A stretch of DNA of 64,000 nt from Halalkalibacter urbisdiaboli (lineage in GTDB: Bacteria; Bacillota; Bacilli; Bacillales; Bacillaceae_D): positions 731,504 through 795,503 of the forward strand of contig NZ_MVJM01000003.1 in assembly GCF_002156385.1 (NCBI RefSeq), in the 5' to 3' direction. Positions 52,661-60,780 of the stretch are shown piece after piece (positions within the stretch are counted from its first letter, which is position 1; every line of letters begins with the position of its first letter). The translations under genes and the position numbers were made by a program. The notes under the pieces were generated by a model. It searched no databases. It saw only the letters and a program-made list of their open reading frames with translations, and was not told the origin of the DNA.

Positions 52661-52789
52661 TTAACTTGCTTTATATCGATGTTCCCATTTGATTCTCCAT
52701 TTATTCCGTCTTTCAATGCGGTTTCCTTTATAAAGATGCTTATATTTTTTCCAATGAGTTTTCCATTCACTTCTTCTTTTTGTTCTCAT
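52661..52789 (-). CDS. 42-residue basic, Trp-rich small protein
   Basis: Short gene on the minus strand: ATG preceded by AAAGGAG eight nucleotides away and followed 8 bp after its stop by a good terminator. The product (MRTKRRSEWKTHWKKYKHLY then KGNRIERRNKWRIKWEHRYKAS) has four Trp, about 19 Lys/Arg and no Cys; it could bind nucleic acid. I do not recognise it. The complete set of expression signals makes it credible despite the length. Confidence 0.7.
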   Translation of the reverse strand: MRTKRRSEWKTHWKKYKHLYKGNRIERRNKWRIKWEHRYKAS

Positions 52790-53054
52790 AAAAAAAACTC
52801 CTTTGCTGTCTATTCTTCTATAAAGATTCCATTAGAAACACGTTACTCCTTTGACTATCTTTGTCTCTGGTTGTCTAATTCCGTCTAATTATTTATAACT
52901 TTCAATGCTGTTCTCGAATTAAAGCGTTTTGTTCCTGTAAATTTTAATGTATTGAACAAATTACGTACTTTTCACCTACGTTTCAACACATATTCGATTA
53001 GGCGATGTCATATAATAAATCTGCTTTGATAATGAAGGTTAGGAGCTGAAACAG

Positions 53055-53462
53055 ATGAGATGGCAAAAATCACTTTTAAGTATGATTCAAAAGCAAGCAG
53101 ATAAAAATATTGCATTAGCAATTGATACGTCAACGAATGAAACAAACCAAAAACTAATTAATAGCATTATTACGCTTTTTAAAGAAGTAAATCCAGACAC
53201 GACCCTAGTTCAATCCGATTTTAAAATCAGAGATATCTCATCCATTCAGAAAACTAAAATTCAGTTTTTTACCCATGGAAAGTCTTCATATACTGAGGTA
53301 TTAGAGTGGGGAAAAGAAGAAAAAATTGATACTCTATTTTATATTACTGATGTAACAGGATATTTCTATGAGGATTTACAAGTTGATTATGAGGTCATCT
53401 GGTTAGTTCCGAATGATTTTATTCCTAAAGTACCTTTTGGCAAAACGTTGAAAATTGCGTAA
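53055..53462 (+). CDS. Stand-alone VWA-like domain (DUF2201 C-terminal half)
   Basis: 135 residues. The pattern IALAIDTSTNETNQKLINSI, KIQFFTHGKSSYTEVLEW, DTLFYITDVTGYF and YEVIWLVPNDF follows the C-terminal VWA-like domain of DUF2201 proteins, but the N-terminal metallopeptidase half is missing and the MIDAS is altered (DTSTN instead of DTSGS). Good start (AGGAGC upstream) and terminator indicate an independent gene. It could be a degraded or specialised derivative. Confidence 0.65.
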   Translation: MRWQKSLLSMIQKQADKNIALAIDTSTNETNQKLINSIITLFKEVNPDTTLVQSDFKIRDISSIQKTKIQFFTHGKSSYTEVLEWGKEEKIDTLFYITDVTGYFYEDLQVDYEVIWLVPNDFIPKVPFGKTLKIA

Positions 53463-53472
53463 AATTTTTGGG

Positions 53473-53504
53473 AGGCTAATTCAGGATTCTGAATTAGCCT
53501 TTTA
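53473..53504 (+). terminator. Rho-independent terminator
   Basis: AGGCTAATTCAG / CTGAATTAGCCT perfect 12-bp stem, 4-nt loop, then TTTAAT. Confidence 0.82.
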
Positions 53505-53522
53505 ATGTGGTCAATTATACCA

Positions 53523-53567
53523 AAACGTCCAGTCGTTTCATAAAGACATAAAACGACTAAACGTATA
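53523..53567. promoter_or_regulatory. Inverted repeat upstream of rpsN
   Basis: ACGT..AGTCGTTT (53524-) and AAACGACT..ACGT (to 53563) form an imperfect palindrome with 11-13 nt between arms, 75 bp before rpsN. No Zur core is present. Possible operator or leader hairpin. Confidence 0.4.
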
Positions 53568-53638
53568 AAATAAAAAGTCTATATTATCAATAACATACTT
53601 TATTATAAATTAATCTTTTGGAAAAGGAGGAATTTATG

Positions 53639-53824
53639 ATGGCTAAAAAATCCATGATTGCTAAAGCAAACCGTGTTCAGAAGTATCAAGTACGCGAATA
53701 TACACGTTGCCAAAATTGTGGTCGTCCTCATTCAGTATTAAGAAAGTTCAAGCTTTGCCGTATTTGTGTTCGTGAATTTGCCTATAAAGGTCAAATCCCC
53801 GGACTTAAAAAAGCGAGTTGGTAA
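53639..53824 (+). CDS. rpsN: 30S ribosomal protein S14, zinc type
   Basis: 61-residue S14 type [13 protein letters not shown] start, zinc ribbon [22 protein letters not shown] (two CXXC, here spanning two stretches) and conserved tail [11 protein letters not shown] are intact. ATG 53639 gives the family start with AAGGAGG 8 nt before it (an adjacent ATG lies at 53636). S14 normally sits in the spc operon between rplE and rpsH; here it is monocistronic with its own terminator, so it is either a second copy or a relocated gene. Confidence 0.93.
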   Translation: MAKKSMIAKANRVQKYQVREYTRCQNCGRPHSVLRKFKLCRICVREFAYKGQIPGLKKASW

Positions 53825-53829
53825 TAAGT

Positions 53830-53869
53830 AAAACCTAGTCCTTTTAAAAAGGGCTAGGTTTTTTTTGTT
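53830..53869. terminator. Bidirectional terminator rpsN / CXXC mini-protein
   Basis: AAACCTAGTCC / GGGCTAGGTTT stem followed by eight T on the plus strand. The minus-strand neighbour's stop lies within it. Confidence 0.82.
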
Positions 53870-54035
53870 TTTTATTTTTGATGTTACGTTGTTTAAAATC
53901 AAGTAGGCAGGTTTGACAAAATCCCATTTCCCCATCAAATTCATACCATTTTCCACAGTTCAAACACCGCTTATGTAATACGTGGTTAATTACGAGGTCA
54001 TAACCGTAATAGGTCACTCTTTTTTCAATTCTCAT
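53844..54035 (-). CDS. Small double-CXXC (zinc-ribbon-like) protein
   Basis: 63 residues with KRCLNCGKWY and GFCQTCLLDF, two CXXC pairs 15 residues apart, i.e. a probable zinc ribbon, and a Lys-rich tail (KNKKQKK). ATG has GGAGG 8 nt upstream. Its C-terminal codons overlap the shared terminator with rpsN. The convergent neighbour is also a four-Cys zinc protein. Function unknown; nucleic-acid or ribosome binding is plausible. Confidence 0.72.
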   Translation of the reverse strand: MRIEKRVTYYGYDLVINHVLHKRCLNCGKWYEFDGEMGFCQTCLLDFKQRNIKNKKQKKPSPF

Positions 54036-54141
54036 AGATAACCTCCACTACATTTGGGTTATTGTACTGTATGCACGGTGAGGGGAGGATGTGACAATTG
54101 ATAAAAAATTAGTGAAATTCGTTTTTCGTTTCTAAAAATAA

Positions 54142-54177
54142 AAAAGATTTAACCGCGACATCAGTTAAATCTTTTTG
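54142..54177 (-). terminator. Terminator of the DUF6154-like gene
   Basis: AAAAGATTTAAC / GTTAAATCTTTT perfect 12-bp stem, 10-nt loop, flanked by A and T runs. Confidence 0.82.
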
Positions 54178-54181
54178 ACTT

Positions 54182-54445
54182 TTAATGAAAGTACTTAATA
54201 TCACCTTGGTCATCTTTGTTTTTTGTTTGTCCTACGCCTTCTTCTGCAACCTTTAATCGGAATTTTTCATATAAAAAAAGGGAAAACATCTCATTGCGTT
54301 CACGGTCTGACATATCAGTAATCATTTTATTAATATCATTGCTGCTAAAATCTTGTAAAATCCCTTCAATAATAATAAAGGCATCCTCTTCATTTCCTGT
54401 TAAATGATTTTTATAAAGGGCATAAAGATCATCCACAAATTTCAT
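54182..54445 (-). CDS. Conserved small Bacillus protein (DUF6154-like)
   Basis: 87-residue, mostly helical, acidic cytoplasmic protein (MKFVDDLYALYKNHLTGNEE; DMSDRERNEMFSLFLYEKFR). It resembles the short DUF6154 family found in Bacillus; function unknown. ATG with AGGAGG upstream and own terminator, so expressed as a single gene. Family name from memory. Confidence 0.72.
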   Translation of the reverse strand: MKFVDDLYALYKNHLTGNEEDAFIIIEGILQDFSSNDINKMITDMSDRERNEMFSLFLYEKFRLKVAEEGVGQTKNKDDQGDIKYFH

Positions 54446-54579
54446 CTTAAGTCCTCCTCAACTACATAAGTAGTCCATAGCTTTCACTAAAAAAAAGAAA
54501 ATATTAGCACATAAGATAGTAAAATGTTGGTTAGTCTATTTAAGGAAATATGATAAATGATTTCTAGGAGGATACACAG

Positions 54580-54851
54580 ATGTTTAATCAGATGAACTCA
54601 ACGAATGTAAGTGGACAGCTGCAACAGATGTTACAGCAAATGCAGCAGATGGACAGCATGCGAACCAATTGAAGCAGGTTTCTAGCCAGCTACAACAAAT
54701 TGGTCAGCATGAAAATATGGCTAGTCAGCAAATTCAACAGCTTTATGCTATGTGTAACCAATTAATACAAGAAAATCAACGATTAAAACAGGCAACTCAG
54801 TATTCAGCACAAACTCAGTTTAGTCAACAATCCCCAACTCAATTTCAGTAA
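54580..54851 (+). pseudogene. Gln-rich coiled-coil gene with a frameshift
   Basis: ATG 54580 (TAGGAGG upstream) opens MFNQMNSTNVSGQLQQMLQQ then MQQMDSMRTN and a TGA at 54670. From 54651 the +1-shifted frame reads GQHANQLKQVSSQLQQIGQ and continues as a Gln-rich coiled coil to 54851. Restoring one G (ATGGACAG to ATGGGACAG near 54651) joins both into a ~90-residue protein of uniform composition. Family not recognised. A terminator follows at 54860. Confidence 0.75.
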
Positions 54852-54859
54852 TCAAAACG

Positions 54860-54897
54860 GGGTGTTACAGAGGAGTTTCCTTTTGTAACACCTTTTT
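54860..54897. terminator. Bidirectional terminator
   Basis: GGTGTTACA / TGTAACACC stem with T5 after it, between the frameshifted gene and the convergent phosphodiesterase gene. Confidence 0.82.
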
Positions 54898-55396
54898 AGG
54901 TTTTATTAACATAAAAAACATGTTCAATTTCTAATGTACGTTCAATTTTAATTTTTCCGTATGAGTATTGAGCTTGTTTTCTTTTATCGGTAGCAGAACC
55001 AGGATTGAAAAGAATACAACCATTGTCAAGTTTTTTGGAGCAGGGGATATGTGAATGGCCGAAAATGACAAGGTCAACCTTTTCTTCCTTGAAGGCAGTA
55101 ATGACCCTCTTTTCAGTTGTACCTTTTTGTCCGTGTCCGTGGACAACGCCGATTGTTACGTTAGCAATCTCGATCAATAACTTATCCGGAAATACTTCTT
55201 TTATTTCTACATCATCGGTATTTCCATGAACCCCCTTTACGGGAGCATATTGTTGCAATTCACGATAAACGCTCATATCATTCCAGTCACCTGAATGAAT
55301 AATTAAATCTGCATTCTGAAGGTCTTGGATCAGAAATGTAGGAAGCTTTTTTGCGCGTTTAGGAATGTGGGTGTCTGATATAACGATAATATTCAT
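54896..55396 (-). CDS. YfcE/MJ0936-type metallophosphoesterase
   Basis: 166-residue calcineurin-like phosphoesterase. All five metal motifs are visible: ISDTHIPKR (D7, H9), IIHSGDWND (D36), GVHGNTDD (N59), GVVHGHG (H~86) and FGHSHIP (H~113, H~115). The YfcE/YsnB subgroup hydrolyses phosphodiesters, physiological substrate unclear. Single gene; ATG with a moderate AGGAACAG ribosome site. Confidence 0.87.
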   Translation of the reverse strand: MNIIVISDTHIPKRAKKLPTFLIQDLQNADLIIHSGDWNDMSVYRELQQYAPVKGVHGNTDDVEIKEVFPDKLLIEIANVTIGVVHGHGQKGTTEKRVITAFKEEKVDLVIFGHSHIPCSKKLDNGCILFNPGSATDKRKQAQYSYGKIKIERTLEIEHVFYVNKT

Positions 55397-55492
55397 CTGT
55401 TCCTACCTTTACATAGTTGAAATGGAATTTACGAATAATAGAATGAAGGTTCGAAAACTGTCTTGAATAAACTGTAAGGAGTGCGAATTAAT

Positions 55493-55900
55493 ATGAAAAT
55501 ACGCTACATCTTATTCATGATTTTAACAATAGTCATCACGGCATGCAATGTCGATAACCAATCAAACGGTGAAACTGAATTTTTAACGCAAAGTGATAAT
55601 CAAACACCTCGACAAGTCGGAATTCCTACTATACACAACAATCCTGTTAATGAAAATAACGCGATTATGATTCAAGAAGCAAGCCATACCTCACAATACT
55701 TTACAAGGGAAGAAATCGCACAGCTTTTACCAGATCCAGTCGAATCCCTCTCTGCTGAAGAAATTGTACAATTGATCCCTAAGGGCACAATACAATTAAC
55801 ACCTGAGGAAATAAATCTTCTCATAAGCGAAGGTGCCCCATCAATGATGAAGCCTGAGCCGTACTATAATCAAAAACTGCTATTAGGACCGATTGAATAA
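55493..55900 (+). CDS. Small lipoprotein, function unknown
   Basis: 135-residue predicted lipoprotein: signal peptide KIRYILFMILTIVITAC with Cys18. The mature part is Asn/Gln-rich at first, then has three near-repeats of a (E)EI.QLLP/LIP/LIS motif (REEIAQLLPDP, AEEIVQLIPKG, PEEINLLISEG), about 22 residues apart. ATG 55493 is favoured over GTG 55481 because AAGGAGTG serves it at 9 nt. Not recognised. Confidence 0.72.
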   Translation: MKIRYILFMILTIVITACNVDNQSNGETEFLTQSDNQTPRQVGIPTIHNNPVNENNAIMIQEASHTSQYFTREEIAQLLPDPVESLSAEEIVQLIPKGTIQLTPEEINLLISEGAPSMMKPEPYYNQKLLLGPIE

Positions 55901-55917
55901 TCCTGTCATACAAATAT

Positions 55918-55951
55918 CACCCCCTTATTGAGAAGTTCATGTAGGGGGTGA
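55918..55951. terminator. Possible weak terminator
   Basis: TCACCCCC / GGGGGTGA stem with a 19-nt loop between convergent genes; no strong T run on either side. Confidence 0.45.
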
Positions 55952-55957
55952 AAGCAC

Positions 55958-56386
55958 TTAAAACGATGAAAGCAAATTCTTCAAAATGCCTTTAGTCTCG
56001 TTAATTTTAACTTGATTGTTCTTTTCCATATAATAATGTAACTCAGTAAGGTAGTAATCAATTTGCTGATACTGTAACTCTTTTGCTGCAATATTGTTAA
56101 ATTTCTGTTGTTCGTTTCGTATTGTATTAATGTGAATTACATTTTCTAAAACATCGATAATCTTCTCACAGCTAAATTTAGCCCAAATAAGTTCAAGGTG
56201 TCCTTTACGTCGAATAAACATCAACTTATTGTTCATTTTATCATTATAAATGTTTAGAATCATTTTTCCTCGGTCGAATCCCCAAAATATAGCGAAATCT
56301 AATTTAAACACTTGTTTTACAATGTCGTTAATTTGTTGCTTCTTCACATCAATGGATAGGGAATCATAAATAAACGAATGTATCAA
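55958..56386 (-). CDS. Conserved-looking protein of unknown function
   Basis: 142 residues, no signal peptide, no Cys pairs. N-terminal mixed alpha/beta part (FAIFWGFDRGKMILNIYNDK, LMFIRRKGHLELIWAKF) and a C-terminal helical, Gln/Asn-rich coiled-coil (QQIDYYLTELHYYMEKNNQV). TTG start is supported by GAGGTGAGAG just upstream. Codon use fits neighbours. I do not recognise the family. Confidence 0.65.
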   Translation of the reverse strand: MIHSFIYDSLSIDVKKQQINDIVKQVFKLDFAIFWGFDRGKMILNIYNDKMNNKLMFIRRKGHLELIWAKFSCEKIIDVLENVIHINTIRNEQQKFNNIAAKELQYQQIDYYLTELHYYMEKNNQVKINETKGILKNLLSSF

Positions 56387-56687
56387 TTTCTCTCACCTCA
56401 TCCTCAAATAATGAATAGGCAATAAACAATCGTTAGCAACAAAAAAAGAAACCTCTTACATTTAGTTTACTATAATTCATAAACTTTGTGAAAGCGTTTT
56501 ATTTTAATTCGCTTTGCAGTTTTTCATTAAAACATAGACGTCTGTGATAAAACCAATTATTAATTTCACGTACCGTAATTGGAATGAAATTTATAAATAT
56601 AAAATAGTTAACGAATGATAATTTAAAGGGTGCCTCAATAGGCCTTTGACCTTTTGGGACACCCCTTCATGAACAAATTAATATGTT
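56387..56687. other. 301-bp AT-rich gap
   Basis: No gene seen. It contains AATTTCACGTACCGTAAT (56562-56579), which matches 17 of 18 positions of 52600-52617, and the family B hairpin at 56627. Confidence 0.5.
56627..56667 (-). terminator. Hairpin of repeat family B (degenerate)
   Basis: GGGTGCCTCAATAGG / CCTTTTGGGACACCC imperfect stem directly after the DUF2339 gene on the minus strand. Confidence 0.7.
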
Positions 56688-58313
56688 TTATTTTCTTTCG
56701 GTATAAAATAATCTCGAAAGGAGGACGCCAATCCCACCTAAACCAAGGAAAAGAATCGCTTTAATAACCATTGAAACATGAGGTAAGTCAGCTATAATCA
56801 CCTTAATTAATGTTAAAAAGATAAGTGCAATTCCAAAAATCCGAACTGGTTTACGTTGTTTAACTACTCCATAAACGATGCTAGTTACAGCAAAGATCGC
56901 CCATAAAAAGGATACGGTTAAACTCGTTATACTCGCGCTGTAAGATTCGGTAAAGAGCGTTCCAACCATCATCAAAAAATGGAGCATAAACAGTCCATGA
57001 ACAATAAGTAATCCTGTTATTAGACCATTAACATTAACTGAATGCTCCAGTTCCTTCTTATGCTCTTGTAATAAAAGTTTTATAAAAAAGACTGTTACAA
57101 ATAACAAGACCCACGCAAATGTTTCTTCAGAAAGCAATTGCTGGATTCCATTAAAGACAATAAGAAAAATGGATAGCAAATATACCATCGTTCCAATTAC
57201 TTTTTGAAGAGTAGCTTTTAGCTTAAAGCCAACGAATAACGAGGTACATGAGACAAGTAGTAAGGCAATCCCGACCATCTTATAATCAAGTAATTCAATG
57301 AAAAAGAAAGTCATCGCAATCGTTAAAATAGGAAACATGACTTGAAGAAACTCCTGATTGTTTCTCCAGAAATATATACAAGCACTACTATAAAGGAGAA
57401 TTGCTGCAATTAAAAATGAGAGATACATGTCTGAGTGAATAATCGAGACCCACATTATAGTTAAGATAAAGCTTGTAAAAAGCATCGCTAGCTGATATTT
57501 CATGACATTTAATCTAATAAAAGCGATAAATAAAGTGAGATGCTGGATAATAATTGCTGTAACAACAATTGTAGAATCAGCTGCAGGACTCATTTTAAAG
57601 GCAACGAATGCAGCGTGGAATAATACCACTGAAGCTATGAACAAATAGCGAAATGATTTACGTAATGAAAACATGAGCAGTATCAAATAAAAAAATAATT
57701 CATAGCCTACAAATAAATAGACGTTACCAACATCACTTCTAATAAGGAAGGGTGCTAAAAATCCCGCAACACCTGCTAATAGTGCAATAGGTTGCGAATT
57801 GTATTGATGAGCAAGATAAATACCTAGTAAAGCCCAACCGAAATTTAAAATTAAAGCCAATGAAGATGGGATGTAACCATATAGCATGTTTCCAGCAAAA
57901 GTAGCTAAAATGAAGATAACAACCGCTCCACCGAGTAATACTTGAGCAAAGCCTGACCGGTTTGCTTTCATTTGTTTTATACCTAAACATAGTGCAGCTC
58001 CAGCAAGGACGTAGGCGAGGAGCATTCGTGCTAGTTCATTTAATAAGCCATAATCAGCTACGGCTTTAAATCCCCAAATGAGTCCAATAAGAAACACAAA
58101 TAAAAAAATACGCGGAAGCCATACTTGGCCGATTTGCTTTTCCCAATCAATTTTTTTCGTTTCTTTTTTTGTAGGAGGTTTCGTTTGGTGGTGGAATGAT
58201 TCACTTTTACTAGCTTGAACGGTTATTTTGGAGTTCTGTTGTTTTAAGCGTTGTACTTCATGTTCAAGTTGAGAAACTCTTTTCTCTAACAATTCATATT
58301 TTTCATCGCTCAC
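56688..58313 (-). CDS. DUF2339 polytopic membrane protein
   Basis: 541 residues: a coiled-coil/leucine-zipper start (YELLEKRVSQLEHEVQRLKQ), a hydrophilic linker to ~60, the conserved IGQVWLPRIFLFVFLIGLIW first helix, then about 14-16 membrane helices. Matches DUF2339 in plan; function unknown, possibly envelope or transport related. Start GTG 58313 fits GAAGG seven nucleotides upstream better than GTG 58322, which overlaps that ribosome site. Confidence 0.82.
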   Translation of the reverse strand: MSDEKYELLEKRVSQLEHEVQRLKQQNSKITVQASKSESFHHQTKPPTKKETKKIDWEKQIGQVWLPRIFLFVFLIGLIWGFKAVADYGLLNELARMLLAYVLAGAALCLGIKQMKANRSGFAQVLLGGAVVIFILATFAGNMLYGYIPSSLALILNFGWALLGIYLAHQYNSQPIALLAGVAGFLAPFLIRSDVGNVYLFVGYELFFYLILLMFSLRKSFRYLFIASVVLFHAAFVAFKMSPAADSTIVVTAIIIQHLTLFIAFIRLNVMKYQLAMLFTSFILTIMWVSIIHSDMYLSFLIAAILLYSSACIYFWRNNQEFLQVMFPILTIAMTFFFIELLDYKMVGIALLLVSCTSLFVGFKLKATLQKVIGTMVYLLSIFLIVFNGIQQLLSEETFAWVLLFVTVFFIKLLLQEHKKELEHSVNVNGLITGLLIVHGLFMLHFLMMVGTLFTESYSASITSLTVSFLWAIFAVTSIVYGVVKQRKPVRIFGIALIFLTLIKVIIADLPHVSMVIKAILFLGLGGIGVLLSRLFYTERK

Positions 58314-58479
58314 GTCAGTCACCTTCTTTTATTCTTATCTGTTTACTATACAGCACATGTAAAAAATGGACAATTGGCTTTTTTTACTAACCGTTTACAA
58401 CCGATTTATAAGATTGAGTTCTAGAAAAACAAACAAACATTCGCTACAATAATAGTAGGACTATAATGGGGTGGAACGG

Positions 58480-60780
58480 ATGTTTAAACAGAATCTAGCA
58501 CAATTATTAGAAGAACTTAAATCGAACAAGAAGTATAAGGACCAAATTGTTTATTGGCATGAAATGGAGGCAGTTGAAGCAAAGACAAAAGCCTTTCCAG
58601 TGGGAATGAATGACCGTATTAAAGAAGGGTTAAAGCGTAGAAGTATTTATGAGCTCTATACGCATCAAAGCAGTGCATTTGAGCTAGCTGTTGCTAAGGA
58701 AAATTTGGTTGCTGTTACACCAACTGCTTCAGGTAAAACTTTATGCTATAACTTACCAGTATTACAGCAAATAACAGAGGATAAAGAGAGTCGCGCTTTA
58801 TATTTATTTCCTACAAAAGCGCTAGCTCAAGATCAAAAAAGTGAGTTAAACGAATTTATAACTGAAATGGATATCAATGTGAAGTGCTTCACATATGATG
58901 GAGATACAGCTCCGAATATACGACAAGCTGTTCGGACGGCTGGGCATGTTGTAATCACAAATCCTGATATGCTCCATTCTGCGATTTTGCCCCATCATAC
59001 AAAATGGGTCGCATTCTTTGAAAATTTGAAATATGTCATTATTGATGAATTACATACATATAGAGGTGTGTTTGGAAGCCACGTTGCAAATGTTATTCGG
59101 CGTCTAAAACGAATTGCTGCTTATTATGGGAGTCATCCGACGTTCATTTGTACTTCGGCAACGATCGCCAACCCAAAGGAATTAGCTGAGGAGCTAACTG
59201 GTGAACCGATGCGACTTATCGATAATAATGGTGCACCAAGGGGCAAGAAGCATTTTATCTTTTATAATCCACCAGTTGTTAATCAAGCTTTAAACATTCG
59301 TAAAAGTGCCACAGTCGAAGTAAATGAATTGGCTAAGCTCTTTCTCGAAAACAAAATCCAAACAATTGTATTTGCTAGAAGCCGTGTAAGAGTTGAAATT
59401 ATTTTAAGTCATTTACAGGAGCTAACAAAAAAACAACTCGGACCTCAATCGATTCGCGGATACCGAGGTGGCTATTTACCAAAGCAGCGGCGTGAAATTG
59501 AACGTGGGCTTCGACAGGGGGAGATACTTGGTGTCGTTAGTACGAATGCATTGGAGCTCGGTGTTGATATTGGACAACTTCAAGTTTGTGTGATGACTGG
59601 ATATCCAGGCTCAATTGCAAGTGCATGGCAGCAAGCTGGACGAGCTGGTCGAAGACAGCATGAATCGGCAATCATTATGGTGGCTAACTCGACCCCGATT
59701 GATCAATATGTGATTCAGCACCCGGATTTCTTTTTCGAAAAATCACCAGAATCAGCAAGGATTAATCCTGATAACCTCGTTATTCTAGTTGATCATTTAA
59801 AGTGCGCAGCGTATGAACTACCTTTTAAAAGGGGAGATACCTTCGATGGGGTAGAGATTGAAGAAATTCTTGAATTTTTAGCGGAGGAACATGTCCTTCA
59901 TCATCGAGTTGATAAGTGGTATTGGATGAATGATGCATTTCCAGCCCATGGGATTAGCCTGCGTTCTGCATCACAAGAAAATGTTGTCATTATTGACCAG
60001 TCCGATGTTGCTCATCCTACAGTTATCGGAGAAATGGACCGTTTTAGTGCAATGACATTACTTCATGATGAGGCCATTTATTTACACCAAGGTGTTCAAT
60101 ATCAGGTTGAGTACCTTGACTGGGATGAGAAAAAAGCGTTTGTAAGGGAAGTGGCCGTTGAATATTTTACAGATGCAAATCTTGCCGTCCAGCTACGAGT
60201 ATTAGAAGAAGATGACCATAAATCAAGCTCTTATACGAAGGTTTCCTTTGGAGATGTAATGGTCAACGCAAAGGCTACTTTATTTAAAAAAATACGTCTT
60301 TCTACATTTGAAAACATCGGGTCTGGGCCAATTCATTTACCTGAAGAAGAGCTCCATACGAATGCAATGTGGCTAAGCTTTTCAGATGAAATCGCACATG
60401 AATTTGTTGATGAACCGCTTGATCAAGCCCTTATTGGTCTTGCGCATCTTTTTCAGCATGTAGCACCTGTCTTTGTAATGTGCGATCGTAGTGATCTCCA
60501 TGTGATCCCACAAATGAAGGCGGAGCACTCTGAGGCACCTACCATTTTTATGTATGATCGCTATCCTGGGGGAATTGGGTTAGCGAAGGAAGTGTATCGA
60601 CATATAGACCTTATACTTGAAAATGTTAAGCAGCTTCTTTCATCATGTTCCTGTCAGGATGGGTGTCCAGCCTGTGTGGGCGCATCAAGTGAGTTTACGG
60701 GTAATGTAAAACAGGTTGTTTATAAATTAATCAGATTGTTGCAAAGGAGGGAGGAGCATGGCGTTAAAGGGAAAGCTTAA
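58480..60780 (+). CDS. mrfA: DEAD/DEAH helicase MrfA (YprA)
   Basis: 766-residue SF2 helicase with C-terminal DUF1998. Walker A TPTASGKTLCYN (~83-92), DELH box VIIDELHTYRG (~190), motif III TSATIANP, motif VI AWQQAGRAGRRQ (~388), and zinc-binding cysteines SSCSCQDGCPACVGA near the end. With MrfB downstream it forms the mitomycin-C repair pathway described in B. subtilis, independent of UvrABC. ATG 58480 has GGGGTGG upstream. Confidence 0.92.
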   Translation: MFKQNLAQLLEELKSNKKYKDQIVYWHEMEAVEAKTKAFPVGMNDRIKEGLKRRSIYELYTHQSSAFELAVAKENLVAVTPTASGKTLCYNLPVLQQITEDKESRALYLFPTKALAQDQKSELNEFITEMDINVKCFTYDGDTAPNIRQAVRTAGHVVITNPDMLHSAILPHHTKWVAFFENLKYVIIDELHTYRGVFGSHVANVIRRLKRIAAYYGSHPTFICTSATIANPKELAEELTGEPMRLIDNNGAPRGKKHFIFYNPPVVNQALNIRKSATVEVNELAKLFLENKIQTIVFARSRVRVEIILSHLQELTKKQLGPQSIRGYRGGYLPKQRREIERGLRQGEILGVVSTNALELGVDIGQLQVCVMTGYPGSIASAWQQAGRAGRRQHESAIIMVANSTPIDQYVIQHPDFFFEKSPESARINPDNLVILVDHLKCAAYELPFKRGDTFDGVEIEEILEFLAEEHVLHHRVDKWYWMNDAFPAHGISLRSASQENVVIIDQSDVAHPTVIGEMDRFSAMTLLHDEAIYLHQGVQYQVEYLDWDEKKAFVREVAVEYFTDANLAVQLRVLEEDDHKSSSYTKVSFGDVMVNAKATLFKKIRLSTFENIGSGPIHLPEEELHTNAMWLSFSDEIAHEFVDEPLDQALIGLAHLFQHVAPVFVMCDRSDLHVIPQMKAEHSEAPTIFMYDRYPGGIGLAKEVYRHIDLILENVKQLLSSCSCQDGCPACVGASSEFTGNVKQVVYKLIRLLQRREEHGVKGKA

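Noticed and set aside
52619-52888. 89-codon plus-strand frame
   Set aside because: It is the reverse strand of the 42-residue gene and its terminator; no ribosome site.
53505-53638. Zur box upstream of the stand-alone rpsN
   Set aside because: The inverted repeat there (AGTCGTTT/AAACGACT) lacks the AAATCGTAA core, and this S14 keeps its zinc cysteines, unlike Zur-controlled substitutes.
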